Source: Paenibacillus ottowii
Lineage (GTDB): Bacteria > Bacillota > Bacilli > Paenibacillales > Paenibacillaceae
Direction: 5' to 3'
DNA length: 64,000 nt
Assembly: GCF_006874425.1 (NCBI RefSeq)
Contig: NZ_VIJZ01000003.1
Location: forward strand, 1 to 64,000
Shown here: positions 19,330 through 27,424 of the stretch, one piece after another
How the letters are laid out: each line of letters starts with the position of its first letter
Position numbering within the stretch: position 1 is the first letter of the stretch
Translations under genes and position numbers: made by a program
Notes under the pieces: model-generated
Told to the model about the DNA's origin: nothing
What the model saw: only the letters and a program-made list of their open reading frames with translations
Databases searched by the model: none

Positions 19330-22300
19330 TTATCTATACGCTCCTGCCAACTGTCTTCGCGTATTCATATCATTTTCCTTCATTTGTATCAGCTCTTCAT
19401 ATGCTTCGATTGTGTACTTTTTATACAAGATATCAATCTCCACATCTCGATTTTTAACTGGAGTCTTCTGCAAATGATCTAATTCAGCTTTAACAATTTC
19501 AAGGTGATTCTTATCTGCCTCAATATCCGATTCCATTGGCGCATACAGATCCTTTTGCAATTGGTAATTGGTTAAAATACTATTTCGCATTGTCTTTCTA
19601 ACATGCTCAACCGTATATCGGGAGGTGTCCACATCATGAATGACTTTCATCTTCGGATTAAGACCAACCTTATAACCGATTTCTTTCATAGCAAAAGATA
19701 CGACAATTTCTTCTCCTCCAGCGTAATTGTTTCCTTTACGCCCATAAGCGCTTCTAAAGCCACCAATTCGCATTAACGCAGCATGTCTAACCGCAAAGTT
19801 GGCTCCATAAGGAAACTCCCACTGAAAGTTAGAATCGATAATTTCTTCGCCTTCCACAATAAGCTGACTCCAGTATGCTTCAGTACCTGGTTTAACCACT
19901 TCGGGACGTTCCTCATGTAAATTGAGTATAATATTCCCACCCATAACTCCGATATCGGGACGATCTGAGAAGCCTCTGACGGTCTCTTCAAGCAAGTCGG
20001 AGTTTGCGATAGCATCATCATCAATATAGAGTATGACTTCACCCTCTGCTCCAAACAAACCAACATTACGCGCAAAGGAAAGACCTTTTAATGGAGCCTC
20101 CATATACCGTAGGAAGGACTCGTCAATATTATAGGTTGTTCTGAACTCACGAACCAGATGATGAATCTCATCATTCTGATAATCATTATTTACAACAATA
20201 ATTTCATAGCTTGCTTTATCCAACGACTGTTCTATCACAGATTTAATCGCATTTGATAGTTTCTCACTCCGCTGGTATGTGCAAATAATAACGGATAATC
20301 CCTTTTTATAGACGGGTTCACTTTCAATTACCGCCTCAATGCGATATAAGTGATCGTTTTTAACCTTGGTATTTATAAGAGAGAACAGAACTTCCGTCTC
20401 CTGTGCAAAAAAGTCATAGTTGCTATCCGTCTCACCATTCATTTTATCCTTTATTTTCAGATCCCAAGGATAGTCAGCTACGAATGTATCTGCGGTATGC
20501 TCTGATTTATCTATAAGCAGTGCATACATAGACGATGAGGCATTAGAATCTATAAATTCAAAATTATGGACTTCGCCTGTTTTAATATATAAATAGCAAA
20601 TAGGCGTTGCCAAATTAAGACCAATAATTGTATTCAGTTCATCTCTTCCAACCACGGTATGACCTTTAGCCAGAACATATTTCTTAAACTCACTAACTTT
20701 AGCAGCATCTCCCTCAATAATCCAAACTAATGGGGTCAGATAAAAATCTCTTCTAAAATCATCAAGTACCATGAGTTTATATCTGTTAGATGTGATGCCA
20801 AGTTCTTGATCTGAAGCGGTCAATGATTTGTCATGCCAGCGATAATCATATATAGGCTCATCGAACGTCACATGTTTGAGCTCAAATAAGGAGTTCACTC
20901 TCATCCAGTAATCATAATCTTCAAGGGTATGCTTATAGCTAGAATAGTCGCCTAATAAGTGAGTTACCTTGGCCCTATACATAAAGGCCGCACCAATCGT
21001 ATTGTTAGGATATACATTTAGTTCCAATGCAGACTTAGGTAGCATAACATTGCCACTGAACTGTGGTTCTTCATACCAGCCATGGTTGGAAATTACTTGG
21101 CCGTCCGAGTCAATTAACCTCATGTTCGCATATACCATACCAATATTTTCATCACGTTTAAGATCAGCGACCATCTTCTCCAAGAAATGTTCAGGTAGAA
21201 TATTATCTGCACTGGTCCACGTATGATACTCACCCTTAGCAAGTTTAAAACCTCTCGATAATGTTCTTGGTATTTTACGATTTTCCTGATGGACTACCCT
21301 AATACGATGATCTGCTTTCGCATACGCATCAATAATTTCTGCCGTTTTATCTTTTGAACCATCGTTAATAATAATGAGTTCAAAATACTTATAAGATTGC
21401 TGCAGAATACTATCAATAGCTTTTGATACATAATCCTCACCGTTATATACAGGAAGGACAATCGATATAAGATCTTTCTCAAATGCAGTCTCAAACTTAT
21501 CCAGTGCCAGAGAAAATGAATTGTCTTTAGCTACTTTATAATTATAAAATTTATACTCATACCAAGTTAATAACTGATTGTAATTCCCTTCATCTTTGCG
21601 CAGATCAACAGGCTGATCTCCTGTGTTAGCCCGCTTAATCTTATGCGACACTTTAGATTTAATCTTTTTCAGCAAGATCGTAGTGCCATAGTTTTTCCAT
21701 ACTCTGTATCCCTTAAGAACATATATCATTTTGGATTTGTGTAAAATATGTTTAAGTTTATTTGCCATTTTCCACCTTTTAGAGTTATAAATATTATGAA
21801 GCTCTGTAGACAGTCTTCCATTATATTCTTGCAACTCACAGAACTGGGTGTTCAGTTCATTATATTGACCAAATAATTGTCTATATTGATGATTCAAAAT
21901 ATCCAAATTATTTTTTTCATCATTATAATCCTCTGTGAGTTGAACATATTTTTGTTCTAATTCATCTTTCTTTTCTGACAGAGATTTAAAATCTGCTGAC
22001 ATGCTGTTTATTACATTTTCCTGATGGTCACGCGTTTGAATCAATGTGTTAATCTGATCCGCATGCTCAGCTACTCGTTGTTTTTGCTGTTCAATTTCTT
22101 GGCTCTGATTTTCATTAAGGTTTTGTAATGCATTGAACTCATTATTCAGACGTGTATGCCCTGCTCTATAAGCATGGTCTACGTCATCTTTTAAAAACCT
22201 ATTAATTACATCCATACACTTATCTATCGTCTCTCTTCCTTTGACCGGAAACATCTCTAAAGTAAATTTCCTTCTTTGTTGTATTAGTTGCTCATCTAAG

Positions 22301-23172
22301 ATTGCATTAAGTAAAGTTTGCTTAATATTACCGTTATCACTCACAAAAGGAACAATATTTTGCTGAACTATTTGTTCTTCCAAAGGTAAAATTCCCTCGA
22401 ACGATTCTGTTTGAGGATGCTGAAATATTACAATTGGAGTATCCGTAAATAGTGCATCAAATATAGCCCCAGAGCCGTCTGATAATATTACATCTGCTTC
22501 CTCTATTAAATGAACAAGAGAAGCTTTGTGATCAAGTACTTCAGGAACACGAGATTTAACTAGATTAACCCGATCATGCTCCAAAAAAGAAGTGCCATGA
22601 TGTAATTTCACCTTCATATTAAAGATATCTGAAATCTCTTCAATGTGGTTCATCACAAGCTCAATAGACGACTCATTCCCATACGTAGGCAAATAGAGCA
22701 AACTATATTTATCTGTTTTATGTCTCATCCTTTGAAAGTTGGCATATTTAATCATTCCTACGATTTCAGTCTGAGTGTACGCTGTCAGAACCGAGGAATC
22801 ATACATCCCATTACAAAAGATGAAATCAAAATTCCGACTCCATGTATCTAAATTCCAGTTTGGTTTAGCCATTCCATACTGATATCTGAACTTATAATCG
22901 GACTTAACTTCCAAATAATAGGGGAGGTAAGGATAGAAGGCTATTTTATATGTTTTGTCAGGTACAGCGCTTGTTAGAGTCACGTTTATACCGTTGTTCT
23001 TTAAGTAATGATAGGTATCTAAGGACATGTCTCCCCAATCATCTTCTTCAATGTGAGGGACATAAATATCACAAACGATCTGCTTTTTTTCACATTCCTC
23101 AATTAAAGGCTTAATCGTTTCATATAAAACAAGATTGTGAATGACAAAAGCTATAGATCTGTTCATATTCAC
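19330..23172 (-). CDS. Giant glycan synthase: TagB/TagF-like domain, coiled coil and two GT2 domains
   Basis: A 1280-aa protein. Residues 1-335 resemble CDP-glycerol glycerophosphotransferases, with LSDGSGAIFDALFTDTPIVIF near 230. Residues about 350-460 are Gln/Glu/Asn-rich and look like a coiled coil. A first GT2 domain starts near 572 (SIVLPVYNGEDYV, IINDGSKDKT, TSADNILP). A second starts near 957 (SVIICTYQRSEKL, LYIDDDA with the metal-binding Asp triad, GGEEIVVSF). The likely start is GTG 23172, 7 nt after GAGG; an ATG two codons on is the alternative. tagD, 33 bp upstream in the same operon, would supply CDP-glycerol. It may build a repeat unit with glycerol phosphate on a glycan; the sugar donors are unknown. 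Confidence 0.8.
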   Translation of the reverse strand: MNMNRSIAFVIHNLVLYETIKPLIEECEKKQIVCDIYVPHIEEDDWGDMSLDTYHYLKNNGINVTLTSAVPDKTYKIAFYPYLPYYLEVKSDYKFRYQYGMAKPNWNLDTWSRNFDFIFCNGMYDSSVLTAYTQTEIVGMIKYANFQRMRHKTDKYSLLYLPTYGNESSIELVMNHIEEISDIFNMKVKLHHGTSFLEHDRVNLVKSRVPEVLDHKASLVHLIEEADVILSDGSGAIFDALFTDTPIVIFQHPQTESFEGILPLEEQIVQQNIVPFVSDNGNIKQTLLNAILDEQLIQQRRKFTLEMFPVKGRETIDKCMDVINRFLKDDVDHAYRAGHTRLNNEFNALQNLNENQSQEIEQQKQRVAEHADQINTLIQTRDHQENVINSMSADFKSLSEKKDELEQKYVQLTEDYNDEKNNLDILNHQYRQLFGQYNELNTQFCELQEYNGRLSTELHNIYNSKRWKMANKLKHILHKSKMIYVLKGYRVWKNYGTTILLKKIKSKVSHKIKRANTGDQPVDLRKDEGNYNQLLTWYEYKFYNYKVAKDNSFSLALDKFETAFEKDLISIVLPVYNGEDYVSKAIDSILQQSYKYFELIIINDGSKDKTAEIIDAYAKADHRIRVVHQENRKIPRTLSRGFKLAKGEYHTWTSADNILPEHFLEKMVADLKRDENIGMVYANMRLIDSDGQVISNHGWYEEPQFSGNVMLPKSALELNVYPNNTIGAAFMYRAKVTHLLGDYSSYKHTLEDYDYWMRVNSLFELKHVTFDEPIYDYRWHDKSLTASDQELGITSNRYKLMVLDDFRRDFYLTPLVWIIEGDAAKVSEFKKYVLAKGHTVVGRDELNTIIGLNLATPICYLYIKTGEVHNFEFIDSNASSSMYALLIDKSEHTADTFVADYPWDLKIKDKMNGETDSNYDFFAQETEVLFSLINTKVKNDHLYRIEAVIESEPVYKKGLSVIICTYQRSEKLSNAIKSVIEQSLDKASYEIIVVNNDYQNDEIHHLVREFRTTYNIDESFLRYMEAPLKGLSFARNVGLFGAEGEVILYIDDDAIANSDLLEETVRGFSDRPDIGVMGGNIILNLHEERPEVVKPGTEAYWSQLIVEGEEIIDSNFQWEFPYGANFAVRHAALMRIGGFRSAYGRKGNNYAGGEEIVVSFAMKEIGYKVGLNPKMKVIHDVDTSRYTVEHVRKTMRNSILTNYQLQKDLYAPMESDIEADKNHLEIVKAELDHLQKTPVKNRDVEIDILYKKYTIEAYEELIQMKENDMNTRRQLAGAYR

Positions 23173-23205
23173 TGTAAAACCTCTTCCTTTCAGGCAAAAA
23201 TCCAC

Positions 23206-23619
23206 TTATTTTCTTAATTTCAGTAATGTCTCATTCAGTAAAGTTGATGATGTACTCTTCGTATAGGGAAAATATATAATTTTCACTCCAACTTCCTTAA
23301 ACTGCAACTCATACTGGTCCCAACGTTCATTTTGAAACCAATCATCACCAACGAACATTACGTCATACTTTAATTTTTGCCAAACCTCAAATTTATCCAT
23401 TGAGTCCTGAGGAATTACAGTATCAACAAATTTGATATTTCTAACAATCTCAATTCGTTCCTCAAAAGGAATGACCGCTTTTTTGTACTTATATGAAACC
23501 AACTCATCTGTGGTCACACCCACAATGAGCTTGTCACAGAGTGACTTAGCATTTCTCAACAAATTCAAATGTCCAATATGAAATAAATCGAAGACTCCGG
23601 AAGTATAGCCGATAATCAT
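23206..23619 (-). CDS. tagD: Glycerol-3-phosphate cytidylyltransferase TagD
   Basis: Makes CDP-glycerol from CTP and sn-glycerol-3-phosphate. The 137-aa single-domain nucleotidyltransferase has the HxGH motif at residues 14-17 (GVFDLFHIGH), FVGDDW, and a KSTSST segment where other members have RTxGISTT. Its ATG overlaps the asnB stop by 4 nt (ATGA), and the giant synthase with a TagB/TagF-like domain follows, so the CDP-glycerol is probably consumed there. AGGAGA is 8 nt upstream of the ATG. Related enzymes activating other polyol phosphates cannot be fully excluded. Confidence 0.88.
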   Translation of the reverse strand: MIIGYTSGVFDLFHIGHLNLLRNAKSLCDKLIVGVTTDELVSYKYKKAVIPFEERIEIVRNIKFVDTVIPQDSMDKFEVWQKLKYDVMFVGDDWFQNERWDQYELQFKEVGVKIIYFPYTKSTSSTLLNETLLKLRK

Positions 23620-25154
23620 AAGATTTCTCCTAACGTATTTAAATTGAAGTTAAACCATTTGTCGAATGTCGTCTTCCCTTCAATTTTTTCAGAAGATAGG
23701 ACTCTTTCAAGTTGAACAGGAAAACCCACCTTTTTTCTGTTTACAATCTCTGCTGGGACGATATCTTTAAAAATTCTCTTGAGCGGAGCCTTAACAACCC
23801 CATCCCTCATCTTATACTGAGCATCTACACCTGCAAGCCTTTCAATTAATCTGTAGTCCAAGAAAGGAGATCTTGCTTCAACCGAATTTAACATTGAGGC
23901 ACTATCCAATCTTTTAAGTAACCCTCGTAAATGGGCTTGTTGAAAGAATGCAGCTACGATTTTTTGAGGGCACTTCAGGTTCATAAAAGGTGCTAATGCA
24001 TCTTCTACAATCTCTAAATCCTCTTCCGATCCATAGGTGTAGAGATCACTAAAAGCTTGGATATCAAAGTCTGTGGTGCTGCTAGCCCATCTGAAAATAC
24101 GGTCATATCCATAGAAAAGTTCATCAGCGCCTTCTCCACTTAAGATGACTGTGTTTTTAGCAGATGCTTGTTGTGTCATATGATACAGCAGCACTTCGTT
24201 GGGCACAGACAGTGGTTCTTTTTTTACAAGCACAAGTTCACGAGCTAATGATAAAAAGCGATCAGGATCAAACAATATCGGATGATGAATAGTGTTGTAT
24301 CTTGTTGCTGCGATTTCAGACCACTGGAACTCATTATAATCTTCAAAGCCAACAGTCCATGTATGCTCTACCCCAGCAAGTGCGGTAATAATCGTGCTAT
24401 CCAAGCCTCCGCTTAGGTAACTTCCAATTTCAACATCTGCGATCTTGCGATACTCTACTGCAGAACGAATTAAATACTCAAGTTCCTCATCTGAAGGCGG
24501 CTCTTTCTCTGAATAATCAAGTTCCCAATATTTAATAAATTCGCCATTCTCATAGTAATATCCTGGCGGGAATTCTTTTATTTCATTATAGATAGTCCGA
24601 TTATTAAAAAAACATCTCATTTTTTTATATTGCCTTATAGCTGCTTGATCTAAAGAAACGCTATGAACTAGTGGGAGCAGGGGAGCAATTTCAGAGCTAA
24701 AGATGTACTCTTCACCATTCCTATTGTAGTAAAGCGGCTTTACCCCCATACGATCTCGTGCTACAAAAAATGATTTCTGCTGGACGTCTAAAACAATAAA
24801 ACTGAACATTCCATTAAGCCAATTCAACATTCGGGGACCATATTGAATGTAAAGCTTCAATAAAAGTTCAGTATCTGAGTTTGTTCTCATTTGAATTGAA
24901 TATGCAGAAGCTAATTCTTTATAATTATAGATTTCTCCATTAAATATAATCGCATATCTTCCATCATCAGAAAAAAAAGGCTGATCACTTCTCTGATCTA
25001 GATCTAAAATGCTTAACCTGTTGTGACCAAGCATAAAATTTTCATTCTGGTATATGCAAAGTGGGGCCGTAGGCCCCCGATGTTTCATTATACTTAATGA
25101 ATTACGAAATGCTTTTTTATCTATAGCTACATTAGAAAACAAAATCCCACACAT
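23616..25154 (-). CDS. Glutamine-dependent asparagine-synthase-like amidotransferase
   Basis: The N-terminal Ntn glutaminase domain starts with the nucleophile Cys2 (MCGILFS) and has KHRGP, GHNRLSILDL and FNGEIYNY. The C-terminal synthetase domain has the PPi-loop SGGLDST near residue 248, SGEGADELFYGYDR and EARSPFLDYRL. At 512 aa it is about 100 residues shorter than housekeeping AsnB. Its place between an ABC exporter and tagD suggests that it amidates a sugar acid or another carboxyl group of the glycan, a role seen for AsnB-like enzymes of polysaccharide clusters. That is inference; plain asparagine synthesis remains possible. Confidence 0.85.
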   Translation of the reverse strand: MCGILFSNVAIDKKAFRNSLSIMKHRGPTAPLCIYQNENFMLGHNRLSILDLDQRSDQPFFSDDGRYAIIFNGEIYNYKELASAYSIQMRTNSDTELLLKLYIQYGPRMLNWLNGMFSFIVLDVQQKSFFVARDRMGVKPLYYNRNGEEYIFSSEIAPLLPLVHSVSLDQAAIRQYKKMRCFFNNRTIYNEIKEFPPGYYYENGEFIKYWELDYSEKEPPSDEELEYLIRSAVEYRKIADVEIGSYLSGGLDSTIITALAGVEHTWTVGFEDYNEFQWSEIAATRYNTIHHPILFDPDRFLSLARELVLVKKEPLSVPNEVLLYHMTQQASAKNTVILSGEGADELFYGYDRIFRWASSTTDFDIQAFSDLYTYGSEEDLEIVEDALAPFMNLKCPQKIVAAFFQQAHLRGLLKRLDSASMLNSVEARSPFLDYRLIERLAGVDAQYKMRDGVVKAPLKRIFKDIVPAEIVNRKKVGFPVQLERVLSSEKIEGKTTFDKWFNFNLNTLGEIL

Positions 25155-25167
25155 TTTATCACCAGCC

Positions 25168-26475
25168 CTAATTAATGACTTGCAAATCTATTGTATTATC
25201 TACAAATATTAAACCTGGTACGTAATTATTTTCTGGCTTAGGAACCTCAAAAACAGCTGCTATACTTACGCTATCCAAATAAAGAGGCTCAAACGGCTTA
25301 GGCTTCAAGCCAATAGAGATGGTGTATTTACCACTTTCAGACAATAGATTACGGAAATTAAAATTAACCTCAAGAATGCCCCCTGCTTGCATTTTCGGGA
25401 CTAATTTTGCCTTATTATAAATATTCATGCCAAACACATCTACACCTGTATGGTTTCTAACCATGTAGCCAATGGTTCCCTCAGAATCAATATCTTTATA
25501 ATATTGTGCCAGCAAACGCAAAGTAACCATTTCGCCAAAAGGAACCTGATTTACTACTTCTCCATTGACTAACAAGTCTGCTCTTATAAATCGTGCATCT
25601 CCCGTTCCAGAGCGAAACTCATTGGCACGTTTTGCAAAAGCAGGGTCCTCTTCTAACAACAACAACGTACTCTTCTTATCCGTTTCAGAATTCACGAATA
25701 TATCCAAAGATTGGACGCGCTTCATATCAGCAATTTCCTGGTTAATAATATTTTCATAAATTTGTGCTACACGTTTCACTGGGCCAATTTCGACCATGTT
25801 CCCCTTATCAATAAGCAAAGCTGTATCACAAAAACTCTTAATGGTATCCATGGAATGAGAAACAAATAAAACGGTGCTCTTTTTGGAGAGCTCCTTCATT
25901 TTCGTGATACATTTGGCCTGGAAATAAATATCTCCAACAGACAAGGCCTCATCCACAATCAAAATGTCAGGATCAACATTGATAGCTACTGCAAATGCTA
26001 GGCGGGCAAACATACCGCTGGAGTACATTTTGACAGGTTGATTAATGAAGTCCCCAATATCCGCAAAGGATGTAATATCTTCTACCTTCTCATCCATTTC
26101 CGCTTTGCTATAGCCCATAAGCGTACCATTTAAATAAATATTTTCCATCCCGGTTAAGTCCGGGTTAAACCCCGCCCCGAGTTCCAGCAGAGCTGCAATT
26201 TTTCCATTCACCTTAATGCTTCCGCTGGTAGGCGTAATTACGCCAGTAATCATTTTTAAAAGAGTGGATTTGCCTGAACCATTTTTACCGATAATACCAA
26301 TCGCTTGTCCTTTTTTAATAGTAAAGGAAAGGTCGTTAATGGCTTTAAAATCAGAATGATATTTCTTTTTGAAGGGATGAATGGCCTCTTTTAAACGCTC
26401 ATTGGGATTATCATATATTTTATATATTTTAGTGACATTATTAACCTCTACAGCAACTGATTCCGTTTGAGTCAT
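25168..26475 (-). CDS. wzt: Glycan ABC exporter ATP-binding subunit (Wzt/TagH-like)
   Basis: ATPase powering export of a lipid-linked polysaccharide. Walker A GKNGSGKST is near residues 61-69, the signature YSSGMFARLAFA and Walker B ILIVDEAL follow, then VLFVSHS. Residues about 270-435 form an extra beta-rich domain like Wzt-C, which in O-antigen exporters recognises the terminal cap of the glycan, so the polymer is probably completed before export. Start: ATG at 26475 with GAGGAG 6 nt upstream; an in-frame ATG at 26502 overlaps the permease gene and lacks a site. Only 10 nt separate it from the permease gene. Confidence 0.9.
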   Translation of the reverse strand: MTQTESVAVEVNNVTKIYKIYDNPNERLKEAIHPFKKKYHSDFKAINDLSFTIKKGQAIGIIGKNGSGKSTLLKMITGVITPTSGSIKVNGKIAALLELGAGFNPDLTGMENIYLNGTLMGYSKAEMDEKVEDITSFADIGDFINQPVKMYSSGMFARLAFAVAINVDPDILIVDEALSVGDIYFQAKCITKMKELSKKSTVLFVSHSMDTIKSFCDTALLIDKGNMVEIGPVKRVAQIYENIINQEIADMKRVQSLDIFVNSETDKKSTLLLLEEDPAFAKRANEFRSGTGDARFIRADLLVNGEVVNQVPFGEMVTLRLLAQYYKDIDSEGTIGYMVRNHTGVDVFGMNIYNKAKLVPKMQAGGILEVNFNFRNLLSESGKYTISIGLKPKPFEPLYLDSVSIAAVFEVPKPENNYVPGLIFVDNTIDLQVIN

Positions 26476-26485
26476 ACTTTTCTCC

Positions 26486-27274
26486 TCACAATACATCAGC
26501 AAAATGAGATTTCATTTTTTTGAAAATTTTGATTCCTATCGTACCTGCGATGATCACAATAGCCCAAAAGTAGATCGTCATGGATGGATGCTCCCAGAAC
26601 CATTTGTGATTAATAAAAGTATCCCGATATCCTTCAACGATATAAAAAACAGGGTTTAGTTTAAAGAAAAACTGATATTTATCCTCAACAATATTTAAAT
26701 TCCAGAAGATCGGCGTAAGCCAAAAGAATAGCTGAATAAATACCGCAACAACTTGACCAACATCCTTTACAAAAACAACCAATGTCGCTGTTATGTAAGA
26801 AATGGACAAGGAAAGAAAAATCGTGGCCAATAAATAATAAAGGATCTGAAGATTATAAATCGTAAAATCAACATTGTATATTTTGAACATAATGAAAAGA
26901 ACAATGATGAAAAACACATGGACAAAAAGGGCAGCCAAAATTTTCACCATTGGTAGTAAACCTACCCGGAAAACAATTTTCTTTACCAGATAACTATTTT
27001 CAATAATACTATTGGTTGCAGTTGACAAGCTTTCCGAAAAGAATAACCACGGCACCATGCCTGTTAGTAACCAAAGAATAAAGGGAGTATCACCAATAGG
27101 TACATTTTTAAAACCAACCTGAAATACGACCCAATAAACAAGTATAGATACCATAGGATGTATAAAAGCCCAGAGTACTCCCATAAATGAACCAAGGTAC
27201 CTAGATTGAATATCCTTTTTAGACAATTCCCAAAGTAACTTTAAATTTTTCGAAAAGTTTTGAGTTAAATTCAT
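26486..27274 (-). CDS. wzm: Glycan ABC exporter permease (Wzm/TagG-like)
   Basis: ABC-2 type permease of 262 aa with about six membrane helices; LWELSKKDIQSRYLGSFMGVLWAFIHP is the cytoplasmic entry helix typical of TagG/Wzm, and LTPIFWN and NPVFYIVEGYRDT are also conserved. With the adjacent ATPase it would move an undecaprenyl-linked glycan across the membrane. It is the first gene of wzm-wzt-asnB-tagD-synthase on the minus strand. The ribosome site is weak. It is divergent from the ligase gene at 27425, with 150 bp between them. Confidence 0.9.
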   Translation of the reverse strand: MNLTQNFSKNLKLLWELSKKDIQSRYLGSFMGVLWAFIHPMVSILVYWVVFQVGFKNVPIGDTPFILWLLTGMVPWLFFSESLSTATNSIIENSYLVKKIVFRVGLLPMVKILAALFVHVFFIIVLFIMFKIYNVDFTIYNLQILYYLLATIFLSLSISYITATLVVFVKDVGQVVAVFIQLFFWLTPIFWNLNIVEDKYQFFFKLNPVFYIVEGYRDTFINHKWFWEHPSMTIYFWAIVIIAGTIGIKIFKKMKSHFADVL

Positions 27275-27424
27275 ACGAGTGTGTCACGACCTTAAACATG
27301 GTTTGGTAATTCTCTTATAATACAATAATGTGAATATGTGGGAAGTACATTCTTGCGATATAGCTCTGACCGCTACTATATGCTAAAATGTTGACGTATC
27401 TACAAGAAAAGGAGATTGTAAACC

